From an uncultured Eubacteriales bacterium (GTDB lineage Bacteria; Bacillota; Clostridia; Christensenellales; Aristaeellaceae): 62,462 nt of DNA. The notes under the pieces are model-generated. The model saw only the letters and a list, made by a program, of their open reading frames with translations. It had not been told where the DNA came from and did not search any database. Position 1 is the stretch's first letter. Each line of letters begins with the position of its first letter. A program made the position numbers and the translations under genes. Below, in pieces: positions 16,425-25,301 of this stretch. The stretch spans positions 1-62,462 of the forward strand of contig CACYGY010000018.1 in the NCBI GenBank assembly GCA_902774025.1. The letters run 5' to 3'.

Positions 16425-16452
16425 GAATCCGGCTGCGCCGGATTCTTTTTTT
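16425..16452 (+). terminator. terminator after the DUF368 gene
   Basis: GAATCCGGC, loop TGC, GCCGGATTC (16425-16445), then TTTTTTT. Confidence 0.9.
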
Positions 16453-16593
16453 ATGGTTTTTTGGATTCCGTCCTGTCTTTTTTTCGGACAGGAACATGAT
16501 TTCATGTGTTTTTTGATTCTTCTGGGTATATTCCTACCAGCTCCTCCATCTTCTCTGCTTTCCGAAAGAAATATCAGATATCTGAAAAAGAAA

Positions 16594-16622
16594 TTGACAG
16601 GCAGGTGTCGGTGTGTTATAAT
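16594..16622 (+). promoter_or_regulatory. consensus promoter of the plus-strand tRNA operon
   Basis: TTGACA at 16594-16599 and TATAAT at 16617-16622 with a 17-base spacer: a perfect consensus, about 57 bases before the first tRNA. Confidence 0.9.
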
Positions 16623-16678
16623 CCCGAACTGTCAGCAGGACAGCCTGTGAGCTGAGTGCGGCTGGTCGTCCGCGGTAT

Positions 16679-16752
<74 letters not shown>

Positions 16753-16760
16753 CATGGTAT

Positions 16761-16836
16761 GGTGGGTATAGTTCAGTGGTAGAGCGTCAGATTGTGGCTC
16801 TGAATGGCGTGGGTTCGAGTCCCACTACTCACCCCA
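16761..16836 (+). tRNA. tRNA-His (GTG)
   Basis: Extra 5' G opposite C73, acceptor GTGGGTA/TACTCAC, anticodon GTG within TTGTGGC, CCA encoded. Confidence 0.95.
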
Positions 16837-16880
16837 TTTTCTTGGATCTTACTGCTCGGTTGGCAGCTGTTGAAATGTGG

Positions 16881-16951
16881 TGGGGTGTAGCCAAGTGGCA
16901 AGGCAGGAGACTTTGACTCTCCCATCGCAGGTTCAATTCCTGCCACCCCAG
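16881..16951 (+). tRNA. tRNA-Gln (TTG)
   Basis: Acceptor TGGGGTG/CACCCCA, discriminator G, anticodon TTG within CTTTGAC. Confidence 0.95.
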
Positions 16952-16957
16952 TTGTAT

Positions 16958-17030
16958 GACCCATTAGCTCAGTTGGCAGAGCACTTGACTTTTAATCAAG
17001 GTGTCTGGAGTTCGAATCTCCAATGGGTCA
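16958..17030 (+). tRNA. tRNA-Lys (TTT)
   Basis: Acceptor GACCCAT/ATGGGTC, discriminator A, anticodon TTT within CTTTTAA. Confidence 0.95.
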
Positions 17031-17057
17031 TTCCACTCTGTCTTCTGTTGCACCTGT

Positions 17058-17138
17058 GCGGGCGTGGCGGAATGGCAGACGCGCCAGATTTAGGTTCTGG
17101 TGCCCCAGGGTGTAAGAGTTCGAGTCTCTTCGCCCGCA
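17058..17138 (+). tRNA. tRNA-Leu (TAG)
   Basis: Acceptor GCGGGCG/CGCCCGC, anticodon TAG within TTTAGGT, short variable arm with stem, discriminator A. Confidence 0.93.
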
Positions 17139-17165
17139 CAACATTATCCTGAAGCCCGAGTGTAT

Positions 17166-17241
17166 GCGGTAGTAGCTCAGCTGGTAGAGTGCCACCTTGC
17201 CAAGGTGGATGTCGCGGGTCCGAATCCCGTCTACCGCTCCA
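17166..17241 (+). tRNA. tRNA-Gly (GCC), copy 2
   Basis: Same 76 bases as the minus-strand copy at 14916-14991, including the encoded CCA. Confidence 0.95.
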
Positions 17242-17244
17242 GAT

Positions 17245-17315
<71 letters not shown>

Positions 17316-17335
17316 CTCTAGCTTCAGGAGCAAAG

Positions 17336-17357
17336 CCACCCGCAAGGGTGGTTTTTT
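17336..17357 (+). terminator. terminator of the plus-strand tRNA operon
   Basis: CCACCC, loop GCAA, GGGTGG (17336-17351), then TTTTTT. The next ribosome binding site follows within 10 bases. Confidence 0.9.
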
Positions 17358-17375
17358 GATTCTTGGGAGGTACCT

Positions 17376-18164
17376 ATGAAGAATAAGGCCCACAAGAGTG
17401 GAAAGAAGAACGAGATTCGACGAATGGCGCAGGAAATTGCAGCCCAGGGAGCGTTGTACGCCTCACTGGCCTACTGCATGGACCATCGGACCATTTTCTC
17501 AGGTACCCTCCACCATGAGAGCTGGTTTCAGCGCCATTACGGGTGGGTTCTGGCCCTCAGCCGCGAATCCGCCCTTATCGCCATTGTCCGGGATTATGAG
17601 CTGAAGGGATATGTCTGGGTTCGTCTGTCCGCCCTTGAAACCGTTCAGCCGGAGCCCCATCTCACCGAACAGTGGGCTCTTCTTTCACGGGAGGTCCCTC
17701 CGATTCAGGATGTGGAGGGAACAGACCTGAGCACCATGCTCTTCACCATGGCGCACGAGGAATGCATGGTCCGCATTTTCACCCTTCGGGAAACGGAAAA
17801 GGACAGCCGTGATCTCACGGGTAGAGTGGAGAAGATCGGAAAAAAGCGTCTGACTTTCCGTTCCCTGGATATGGATGATCTTGCCTGGCGGTCCGTACCG
17901 GACAAGGTTCCCTATGACGAAATCGATCTCATCGTCTTTCAGACCCCTTCCCTGCACGTCCGGGAAAGCCTGGCCATGGGGTATGACGCCTATCTGCGCT
18001 CCATCAATGAGTCTCTGGAGGTCCCGGAGGACATGGAGGACATGGATGGCGGTCAGGATATTCGCTACCGCGCCAGCGAGGATATGGTGGATCTGGAAGA
18101 CCTGGTGGATTCAGTGGACACGGATGAAGAATCCGATAACGGGGAGGACAACCGGGAATCCTGA
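17376..18164 (+). CDS. hypothetical protein with two small beta-barrel-like repeats and an acidic tail
   Basis: The 262-residue product is not recognised. It has a basic N-terminus (MKNKAHKSGKKNEIRRMAQE) and no signal or membrane segment. Two similar strand-rich units are visible: GWVLALSRESALIAIVRDYE near 56-75 with GYVWVRL, and GRVEKIGKKRLTFRSLD near 148-164 with VPYDEIDLIVFQT. This pattern suggests tandem SH3- or Sm-like barrels, often RNA or protein binding, but this is a fold guess. The last 45 residues are strongly acidic (DMEDMDGGQD, DSVDTDEESDNGED). GGGAGG precedes ATG 17376. It is a single-gene unit between two terminators. Confidence 0.75.
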   Translation: MKNKAHKSGKKNEIRRMAQEIAAQGALYASLAYCMDHRTIFSGTLHHESWFQRHYGWVLALSRESALIAIVRDYELKGYVWVRLSALETVQPEPHLTEQWALLSREVPPIQDVEGTDLSTMLFTMAHEECMVRIFTLRETEKDSRDLTGRVEKIGKKRLTFRSLDMDDLAWRSVPDKVPYDEIDLIVFQTPSLHVRESLAMGYDAYLRSINESLEVPEDMEDMDGGQDIRYRASEDMVDLEDLVDSVDTDEESDNGEDNRES

Positions 18165-18180
18165 GTCTTCCCTGCAGAAA

Positions 18181-18225
18181 ACAGGAGCGTAAGGCGATCC
18201 GGCCTACGCTCCTGTTCTTTTATTT
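18181..18225 (+). terminator. bidirectional terminator between convergent genes
   Basis: ACAGGAGCGTA and TACGCTCCTGT pair (18181-18215), with TCTTTT on the plus side and TTTTCTGC on the minus side, serving both the gene at 17376 and the minus-strand PBP gene. Confidence 0.75.
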
Positions 18226-19674
18226 CCCGCCCTCCGTCAGGCGTTCCGGATATTTCAGCGCATAGCGGAAAATATCCGCCGCGATGACAGCCGCTGTATT
18301 TCCTCCGCTGTCCCCGTCGTCAAGGTCTTCCACCAGGACACACACCGCGATGGGCACATCCCCCTCCATGTATCCCGTAAACCAGCCGTAACTGACCGGC
18401 ACACCGTTGACATTGGAATCCGCTGTGCCGGTTTTCCCCCCGGTTACAGCACCGCTGATCCTGCATGCCGTGGCAGTGCCCATGGTTACTGTATCCTTCA
18501 TGTACTGTGCGAGGGTTTCCGCCTCCGTCAGGCGGATCGCCTGACGATAGGTCCGGCTTTCCAGCCCTTTCCGAAGCCTTCCGTCCGGGCCTGTAACCCT
18601 TCTGACCACCACAGGTTCCATCATGGTCCCGCCATTGGCCACGGCAGCCGATACCAGGCACATGTGCATGGGGGTGGCCACAATGGCGCTCTGCCCGAAC
18701 CCCGATGCAGCCACCTCATAATTACTCCTGCCCGCCCGGACAGGATAGCGACTGTTCTCCACAACCAGATCGCGGAAGAGAAAATTCTCATTCCATCCGA
18801 AGTTTTCAGCTGTTTTCCTCAGCTGGGTATCCCCAAGACGCAGGGCAAGCTGCGCATAGATCTGATTGCAGGAGGCCATGAAAGCCTGACTCAGTGTCAT
18901 CTCCCCGTGTCTCGCCAGTCCGAAGTCATGAATCACATGCTCTCCGATGCCCAGTTCGCCCGTACAGAGAAATGTCTCCTGATCCGCACCCTTGAGATTT
19001 CCCAGGGCCGAAGCCGCTGTAACGATCTTGAAAGTCGAGCCGGGAGGATACAGGGACTGGGTCGCCCGGTTCCAGAAAGGCTTTCCCGGATCCTCCGTCA
19101 GTTCCTCTGTCATGGCATCCGGGTCAAAGGAGGGAAGACTCACCTCCGCCAGCAGTTCACCGGTTCTGTAGTTCAGAACCACGGCTGCACCGTTGTGATT
19201 TCGGGTTTTCTCATACCGTCCAAAGGCGCGGACGATTTCCGTATGCAGCCTGGCGTCGATGGTCAGCTGGACCTGGTCTCCTTTCCGCTCTCGGTTCCCC
19301 ATCAGATCCTGAATCCGTTCCAGAAGAGATGCCTGAAAGCCGTACAGGTAGCCAGACTGGAAAGTTTCAACCGCGTTGGCGATCTGTCCCTGGGGATCTC
19401 CCAGGATATGAACCACACTGGAGCGGTCCTCCGCCGAATCCTGATAAACCCGTGTTCCCTCCGCGTCTGTTGAGGCCAGTACCAGCCCGTTCCGGTCCAG
19501 CACGTCCCCCGCCACTACATTGGCTTTCTGGGTTCTGACCCGGGGATTGCGGAGAGAGGCAAACCATCGGTTTCCGTTATGAAACACCGAATAGGCTCCG
19601 TAGAGCGCCAGGATCAGAAAGAAGAAAAAGATCAGCAGAGCCAGCGCCTTGTATCTCCTGCGCTGCTGGCGCAT
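18220..19674 (-). CDS. class B penicillin-binding protein (PbpA-like transpeptidase)
   Basis: The 484-residue protein has one N-terminal membrane anchor (about 10-31) and a dimerisation region (GDVLDRNGLVLASTD near 56), then a transpeptidase domain with S213-T-F-K216, S268-C-N270 and K414-T-G416, the three catalytic motifs. It crosslinks peptidoglycan stem peptides outside the membrane. At 484 residues it is short, like mycobacterial PbpA, and it sits with FHA and SEDS genes as in the actinobacterial fhaB-rodA-pbpA clusters. It follows TatD by a few bases on the minus strand, so it is the last gene of the block. Confidence 0.93.
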   Translation of the reverse strand: MRQQRRRYKALALLIFFFFLILALYGAYSVFHNGNRWFASLRNPRVRTQKANVVAGDVLDRNGLVLASTDAEGTRVYQDSAEDRSSVVHILGDPQGQIANAVETFQSGYLYGFQASLLERIQDLMGNRERKGDQVQLTIDARLHTEIVRAFGRYEKTRNHNGAAVVLNYRTGELLAEVSLPSFDPDAMTEELTEDPGKPFWNRATQSLYPPGSTFKIVTAASALGNLKGADQETFLCTGELGIGEHVIHDFGLARHGEMTLSQAFMASCNQIYAQLALRLGDTQLRKTAENFGWNENFLFRDLVVENSRYPVRAGRSNYEVAASGFGQSAIVATPMHMCLVSAAVANGGTMMEPVVVRRVTGPDGRLRKGLESRTYRQAIRLTEAETLAQYMKDTVTMGTATACRISGAVTGGKTGTADSNVNGVPVSYGWFTGYMEGDVPIAVCVLVEDLDDGDSGGNTAAVIAADIFRYALKYPERLTEGGK

Positions 19675-19678
19675 GTTC

Positions 19679-20473
19679 TCATCCTCCCCTCTCCTCCAGA
19701 CGGAAAAACTGCTCTGTGTTCCTCAGTGCCTGCTTCCGCAGTGTTTCCGTCTCCATGTCCATGGCCTCTGCCAGGGCCCGGCACACGTACTGAATGTATT
19801 CCGGCCGGTTGGTCCTGTCCAGCCCGGGGATTCCCCGGGGCAGAAGATAGGGAGCGTCCGTTTCCAGCATCACCCGGTCCGAAGGCAGATATTTTACCGC
19901 TTCCAGAAGATCATGGTTCCGCCGCTCATCACAGATCCACCCCGTAATACCGATCATCATTCCCATGTCCAGGAAAGAGTCCATCTCCTTCCGGTTTCCC
20001 GTAAAGCAGTGAACCACGGAGCGCTTGGGAAGGGACGGATGACGCTTCAGAACAGCAGCCAGATCAGCGGCCGCTCCCCGCTCATGGAGAAACAAAGGTT
20101 TTTCCGTCTCCTCCGCCAGTTCCAGCTGTCTTTCAAGGCTCCGCGCCTGGCAATCCACGGGGGCGTACCTGTGTTCATAATCCAGTCCGCATTCCCCTAC
20201 GGCGACAATCCCCTTTTCTTCCCGGAGAATCCGCAGCATTTCCCGATAATCCGATTCTTCTACCCTTTCGGAAGCGTGAGGATGAATGCCGCAGGTTCCC
20301 CATGTCCTCCGTCCCGGAAGGAATCCCGCAATCCGGGCATTTTCATCCATGTCTGTACCTGTGAGAATGCACAGAACCCCTGCCGCCTCCGCCCGGTCAA
20401 GAACCAGGGCCGGGTCCGGAAACCGGGGCCCGAAGAGGTTCAGTCCGATGTCCACATACCGTATTTCCGTCAT
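19679..20473 (-). CDS. tatD: TatD-family metal-dependent hydrolase
   Basis: The 264-residue protein follows the E. coli TatD pattern closely: it begins with YVDIGLNL instead of the usual HxH motif, then GIHPHAS, AVGECGLDY, LFLHERG, VVHCFTG, GITGWICDERR and ETDAPYLLPR, each a conserved TatD block carrying the remaining metal ligands. TatD enzymes are DNases or deoxyribonuclease-like amidohydrolases in the cytosol. The start at 20473 has AGAGGAG six bases upstream. It is inserted between a SEDS polymerase and its PBP, which is unusual, and the E. coli-like N-terminal motif is unlike the common Gram-positive YabD type. Confidence 0.9.
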   Translation of the reverse strand: MTEIRYVDIGLNLFGPRFPDPALVLDRAEAAGVLCILTGTDMDENARIAGFLPGRRTWGTCGIHPHASERVEESDYREMLRILREEKGIVAVGECGLDYEHRYAPVDCQARSLERQLELAEETEKPLFLHERGAAADLAAVLKRHPSLPKRSVVHCFTGNRKEMDSFLDMGMMIGITGWICDERRNHDLLEAVKYLPSDRVMLETDAPYLLPRGIPGLDRTNRPEYIQYVCRALAEAMDMETETLRKQALRNTEQFFRLEERGG

Positions 20474-20484
20474 GGCGTCTCCTC

Positions 20485-21708
20485 TCAGAACATGGTCAGC
20501 TGCTCGTCCGCTTCCCACTGGTCCTCATTGACACTGGCCACCCCCTGAATCAGCCCCGTCAGACACATGCTGGACACCAGGGAGGATCCCCCGCTGGACA
20601 CAAAGGGCAGTGTGACACCGGTAAGGGGGATCAGCTTGATGACCCCGCCGATGATCACAAAAGTCTGCAGACCCAGCATCAGGGAGGCACCCATGGCCAG
20701 AAGACCGTGAAATCCGGTCCTGGCCGCCATGGCGATGGTGGTGCCCCGCCAGACAATGGCGGCATAGATCATCAGGACGCAGAGGCCGAAAATCAGACCG
20801 AACTGTTCACAGATCACGGCAAAGATAAAATCCGTTTCGTATACGGGAATGGCGGTGGGACTTCCCAGTCCGAGGCCCACCCCCACAAGACCGCCGCTGG
20901 CAAGAGCCATGAGACCCTGAACAATCTGATATCCGCCGGCTTCATAGTCCGCAAAAGGATTGAGCCAGATGGCCACCCGTTTGCGGACATGGGCAAACAT
21001 CCGATAGCCCATGACCGCAGCCCCCGCGGCTCCGGCCAGGCCGATGCCCGTCACGAACAGATTGGCGGAGGAAGCATAATAGAGAAACAGGGTTGTGAAG
21101 TAATAAAGCAGAGCCGTACCCAGATCCCGCTGGAACATGAGCAGTACCAGACAGCTCACGGCAAAGAATAGCCAGGGCAGCATGCGCCTGCGGTTCATGA
21201 AAAAGGCGGTAACGAGAAGCAGGCTGATTTTCACGAACTCACTGGGCTGAAAGGAAACACCTCCCATGAACACCCAGTTCCAGGCTCCGTTGATCTCCCT
21301 GCCCCCGATGAAGGGCAGGGCCAGAAGCCCCAGGGACAAAAGAATGATGGCCCAGATCAGGTGCCGGAAGCTGGTGAAAATCCGCACCACATAGATACAT
21401 CCGATCATCCCCGCCATGCCTGCACCGTAATAGATCACCTGATGGTACGCCAGGGTCGGACGGGTGGTATAGAGTACCAGAATCCCAAGCCCGCAAAGAA
21501 AATTGGTCAGGGAAAGAAGCAGCGCATCCACATGGAAGATCCTGCCCAGCACCTGGGTGCACAGATAGGTACAGACAGGCACCCCGATGGCCAGCATCAG
21601 GCCTTCCTGCTTCATGTCCCGGAGATAGAGAAGCATGAAGGCCAGAAAGAAGAACAGGGCTACCGATCCCGCCATGCCTTTTCCGGAAGCTTTTCTCCTT
21701 CGGCTCAC
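20485..21708 (-). CDS. SEDS-family peptidoglycan polymerase (RodA/FtsW-like)
   Basis: The 407-residue membrane protein has about ten transmembrane segments and the SEDS landmarks: NGAWNWVFMGGVSFQPSEF (about 136-155), QRDLGTALLY, NPFADYEAGGYQ followed by GLMALASGGLVGVGLG, and the C-terminal PLTGVTLPFVSSGGSSL. SEDS proteins polymerise glycan strands with a cognate class B PBP. It overlaps the FHA gene by four bases upstream, and TatD and a PBP follow, so one transcript is likely. The PBP downstream is the probable partner; RodA versus FtsW role cannot be told from sequence. Confidence 0.92.
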   Translation of the reverse strand: MSRRRKASGKGMAGSVALFFFLAFMLLYLRDMKQEGLMLAIGVPVCTYLCTQVLGRIFHVDALLLSLTNFLCGLGILVLYTTRPTLAYHQVIYYGAGMAGMIGCIYVVRIFTSFRHLIWAIILLSLGLLALPFIGGREINGAWNWVFMGGVSFQPSEFVKISLLLVTAFFMNRRRMLPWLFFAVSCLVLLMFQRDLGTALLYYFTTLFLYYASSANLFVTGIGLAGAAGAAVMGYRMFAHVRKRVAIWLNPFADYEAGGYQIVQGLMALASGGLVGVGLGLGSPTAIPVYETDFIFAVICEQFGLIFGLCVLMIYAAIVWRGTTIAMAARTGFHGLLAMGASLMLGLQTFVIIGGVIKLIPLTGVTLPFVSSGGSSLVSSMCLTGLIQGVASVNEDQWEADEQLTMF

Positions 21709-22544
21709 TGCTCTTTCCCTCCTTCCGGCACATGGCGCCTGCGGCGTCTGTAGACACCCCCGTCTTCAGGCTGCGTCCGGCTTTCCTCCTGATAATCGGT
21801 GACTTCCCCTTCCACAGGAATCACAGTTTCCTGTGGGATTCCCACCAGATCCGGGTTCTGCTCTTCCTCCACATCCTCCGTGGGATAGATGGGTACCACC
21901 TTAAAGGGCAGCGGCTGCAGCACATATCCCTCCGGAATCGAATCTGTCTCCTGAGGCGGCATGGGTGGCGGCAGTGGCTGAGGGGGCATCCGGGGCGGCA
22001 TCTGCATGGGTATCTGAGGTGGTGGTGGCGGCGGAGCGTCCTGCTCCAGGAACCGCGCCTTATGGGCAATGTCCATGCCTGCGAAAAACTGCATCCGCAG
22101 GACCACGCTGCCGATCTGCAGAATGCTCCCGTGTCTCAGTGGGTGATCCTCTCCGCGGCTTCTGCAGTCGACTTCCTCTCCGTCCACCACACAGGTCTGA
22201 CCGGAGACCGGTTCCACCAGGATCCCGTGCCGGGGGGTGAAGAGCATGTGGAGATGGGTCCGGCGCACATCCGGAGCGGGCAGGATGACGTCACAGTTCC
22301 GTCCACTGCCCAGGGTGCCTTCCCAGGGCACCTGATACGTCTGTCCCTTCTCCACCCTGCCTGAACCCTGCAGAACCACAAGGCCACCCACCATGCCGGC
22401 GTCAGGCATGGTCCGGTCCCGCCTGTGTCTTTCCTTTCTCTCCCTCAGAAGCCAGAGATAGGAGCGGATCACGATCATGACCCCCAGAAAGGCAAACACA
22501 TACCGCATGCCAAGGGACAGCACCTCATAGACGCTGCTGCTCAT
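21705..22544 (-). CDS. membrane-anchored FHA-domain protein with proline-rich tail
   Basis: The 279-residue protein has a single N-terminal membrane segment (about 12-30), then a basic stretch and an FHA domain (about 65-155) with GSGRNCDVILP and RRTHLHML, the phosphothreonine-binding G-R and S/R-x-H landmarks. A proline/methionine-rich segment (about 170-200, with six consecutive prolines) and an acidic tail follow. FHA domains bind phosphothreonine, so a Ser/Thr kinase should act on this cluster, but no kinase gene lies in this window. Overlap with the SEDS gene suggests coupled production. Confidence 0.85.
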   Translation of the reverse strand: MSSSVYEVLSLGMRYVFAFLGVMIVIRSYLWLLRERKERHRRDRTMPDAGMVGGLVVLQGSGRVEKGQTYQVPWEGTLGSGRNCDVILPAPDVRRTHLHMLFTPRHGILVEPVSGQTCVVDGEEVDCRSRGEDHPLRHGSILQIGSVVLRMQFFAGMDIAHKARFLEQDAPPPPPPQIPMQMPPRMPPQPLPPPMPPQETDSIPEGYVLQPLPFKVVPIYPTEDVEEEQNPDLVGIPQETVIPVEGEVTDYQEESRTQPEDGGVYRRRRRHVPEGGKEQ

Positions 22545-22565
22545 CTCCGACCTCCTCTGCGGAAT

Positions 22566-23837
22566 TTATGAAAGCATCTTTCTCGCCTGCCCCGCCATTT
22601 TCCGAAAGTGCGGCAGGGATTCGGAAGGACATTCCACACAGATGCGGAGATTCCTGCCTGTGAAGAGTTCCCGTGCCAGATTCCGGATTTCCTCCGGAGC
22701 AATCGCCTCTGTAAGCGCGTCCATCCTGAGGGATTCAAAAACATCTTCCTCCCCCTGCAGACATCCCCAGCCCATCATGTCATTCAGAGAGACGGGATCG
22801 TCCCTGAGGGCCGCGGTGTGCAGACGGATCTGACGCTTTCCGGAGAGGAGGTCTGCCTCCTGCACTTCCTGTCCGATGCCCTGCAGGATGTCCATGGCGG
22901 AAAAGAGCGTATCCTGGAAAAAAACCGGAGATACATCATAGCGAATACAGAACAGCCGTTCCCTGCCGATCTCCTCCACATAGCTTTCCACCTCCGCCAC
23001 CCATCCCTTCTCCTCCCGCAGGCGCAGGAAAAGGCGGGAATCCACATTTCCTCCGGTCATGGCGCTGAGAAGGTTTACCCTCTCCCTCCTCACCTCCCGA
23101 GGTACGTCAAGCGTGAGAAACACACGGCACAGTTCCCCGTCCCCACCCCGGATCACGTCATTCCCTCGTCCCCGCCGGTTCCAGTCCTTCAGGGGATAAG
23201 GCGCGTGGATACGCTCCCCGCTCACGGGAAGCGTTCCGAAAAGATGCCGCACTTTCCGGATATCCGCTTCCTTCAGGCACCCGGAGAGACACAGGACCGC
23301 GTTGTCCGGGGTGAAGGTTTTCCGTCGCCAGGATTGCAGAACCTCCGGCGTGGCGCGGCGGATGCGGCTGGCGCAGCCCATGAGGGGATAGGCCCCGGCT
23401 TCCGTTTCCCTGCTCAGGATTTCCATATCATTGTCGAAATCCTTTTCCTCCGCTTCAATCTGCCGGATCACCACCATTTTTTCCCTCCGGGTTTCCTCCC
23501 GCTCCCAGACCGTGTCCTTCAGCAGTTCCGCCATCACCCGGGCACCCTGCATCAGCTGATCCGGCATGACCAGAAGACGGTAAACGATCCCTTCCGGATA
23601 GGTGGCTCCCTCCAGCTCCGTTCCCATGACCCCCTGCAGCCGGTTCAGCTCCTCGTGATCCAGATTCCCCATACGCCTGTAGTGCAGATGCTCCAGCAGA
23701 TGGGACAGGCCCTGGGTCTGCAGATCCTCATACAGGGCACCGCACCGGAGAAACAGCGCCACCTCCGCGATGTGCAGATGATTCTCCGTCTCAAGACATA
23801 AAGTCAGACCGTTTTCCAGTGTTTCCCGGCTTCCCAT
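22566..23837 (-). CDS. M16 family zinc peptidase
   Basis: The 423-residue protein has the inverted zinc motif HLLEH (H46, E49, H50) within GLSHLLEHLHYRRMG, a downstream glutamate region (REKMVVIRQIEAEEKDFDND), and the second-half elements DSRLFLRLREEKGWVAEVESY typical of pitrilysin/insulinase proteins of the PqqL/YmxG type. A cytosolic peptidase or processing enzyme; substrate unknown. The start ATG 23837 is preferred because GGGAGG lies six bases before it, whereas the ATG at 23843 abuts it. Gene neighbours are dnaA upstream and the FHA gene downstream. Confidence 0.88.
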   Translation of the reverse strand: MGSRETLENGLTLCLETENHLHIAEVALFLRCGALYEDLQTQGLSHLLEHLHYRRMGNLDHEELNRLQGVMGTELEGATYPEGIVYRLLVMPDQLMQGARVMAELLKDTVWEREETRREKMVVIRQIEAEEKDFDNDMEILSRETEAGAYPLMGCASRIRRATPEVLQSWRRKTFTPDNAVLCLSGCLKEADIRKVRHLFGTLPVSGERIHAPYPLKDWNRRGRGNDVIRGGDGELCRVFLTLDVPREVRRERVNLLSAMTGGNVDSRLFLRLREEKGWVAEVESYVEEIGRERLFCIRYDVSPVFFQDTLFSAMDILQGIGQEVQEADLLSGKRQIRLHTAALRDDPVSLNDMMGWGCLQGEEDVFESLRMDALTEAIAPEEIRNLARELFTGRNLRICVECPSESLPHFRKMAGQARKMLS

Positions 23838-23899
23838 AGACATCCTCCCATGCTGAAAACGCCCCGCAGGCTCAAAGGCCCCCGGGGCTTTCATTCTTG

Positions 23900-25219
23900 T
23901 TATGACTCCAGAATCATCTGTTTCAGATCATCCACCTGACTGGCCATGGGTTCCCGGTTCCGGATGGCTTCCGTCACCTGATTGTAGGAATACAGAACCG
24001 TGGTGTGATCACGGTTCCCGAAAGCCGCCCCGATCTGGGGCAGGGACATCTCCGTCATCTCCCTGGTCAGATACATGGCGATCTGCCGGGGAGCCGTCAC
24101 ATCCCTGCGCCGCGTGGAACCGGTAAGATCCGTCACATGCAGGCTGAAATAACTGCAGACCTTCTTCATGATCTCATCCACGCTGACGATCTTCCTTCCC
24201 TTGTCATGAACAATATCCTGCAGCGCCTGCCTGCAAAGGTCCACCGTAATGGGTTCCCCCATCAGGTGCGCATAGGCCACAAGGCGTGTATAACTGCCTT
24301 CCAGCTCACGGATATTGGAGGAAACGTGGTCGGCGATCATGGCAAAGACCTCATCCGGGACCTGAACGCCGTCGGCGGATGCCCGGGAGCGGAGAATGGC
24401 GATTCTCGTCTCAATATCCGGCTTCTGGATATCCGCGATGAGCCCCCAGCCGAAGCGGCTTCTGAGACGGTCCTCAAGACGGTTGATCTCCTGAGGCGGT
24501 TTGTCGGAGGTAAGAATGATCTGCTTGCCGGCGTTGTGAAGCTCATTGAAGGTGTGAAAGAACTCTTCCTGTGTGGAATCCTTGCCGGCGATAAACTGAA
24601 TGTCATCCACCATGAGAATGTCCACGTTCCGGAAACGGTTGCGGAACTCAATATTCCGACCCTGCTGGATGGCGGAAATCATCTCATTGACGAAGGTTTC
24701 CGATGTGATGTACAGGAGCTTTTTTTCCGGATACTGTTCCTGCACATAGTGACCGATGGCGTGCATCAGGTGCGTCTTGCCCAGGCCGACTCCGCCGTAA
24801 ATAAACAGGGGATTGTATACCTCCGCGGGGTTCTCTGCCACCGCCACACTGGCGGCATGTGCGAATCGGTTGGCTGAACCCACCACAAATGTGTCAAAGG
24901 TGTACCTTGGATTCAGCTGCACAAAACCGCTGCTCTTTTCCGGCCTACGCTCCCTGCGGGTCTGGTCCAGTTCTCCCTGCGTCATGATCTCCAGCTGGAT
25001 TTTCTTCCCCGCCACCTGGGAGAGAGCGGTCAGGATCTGTGCCTGATACCGGTTCACCACAACTGTCTTCATCTGCTCCATGGCAATGCGCAGCGTCAGT
25101 ACGTCGGCCTCCAGGCTCACCGGCGTCAGATTCCCCTCAATAAAGGTGGAGTATGTGATGCCGTTGAGATTCTGCTTCAGCAGATCGCAGGCCCGGGTCC
25201 ATAGTTCTCTGCATTCCAT
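23900..25219 (-). CDS. dnaA: chromosomal replication initiator protein DnaA
   Basis: The 439-residue protein has all four DnaA domains: N-terminal domain I (LWTRACDLLKQNLNGITYST), a short linker, the AAA+ domain with Walker A GGVGLGKTH (about 142-150) and Walker B ILMVDDIQF (about 201-209), and the C-terminal DNA-binding domain with LPQIGAAFGNRDHTTVLYS. It binds DnaA boxes, several of which lie just upstream. GGAAGG lies 12 bases before ATG 25219 and directly abuts an ATG at 25231, so the start is one of these two. Unusually, an M16 peptidase and not dnaN follows. Confidence 0.96.
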   Translation of the reverse strand: MECRELWTRACDLLKQNLNGITYSTFIEGNLTPVSLEADVLTLRIAMEQMKTVVVNRYQAQILTALSQVAGKKIQLEIMTQGELDQTRRERRPEKSSGFVQLNPRYTFDTFVVGSANRFAHAASVAVAENPAEVYNPLFIYGGVGLGKTHLMHAIGHYVQEQYPEKKLLYITSETFVNEMISAIQQGRNIEFRNRFRNVDILMVDDIQFIAGKDSTQEEFFHTFNELHNAGKQIILTSDKPPQEINRLEDRLRSRFGWGLIADIQKPDIETRIAILRSRASADGVQVPDEVFAMIADHVSSNIRELEGSYTRLVAYAHLMGEPITVDLCRQALQDIVHDKGRKIVSVDEIMKKVCSYFSLHVTDLTGSTRRRDVTAPRQIAMYLTREMTEMSLPQIGAAFGNRDHTTVLYSYNQVTEAIRNREPMASQVDDLKQMILES

Positions 25220-25301
25220 GGTGACACGCATCCTTCCAGTGCTTGAAATAATTTCGTAATTTTTTCGTTATATTTTGAAACGGTGTATTCGTCCTGCGCT
25301 C

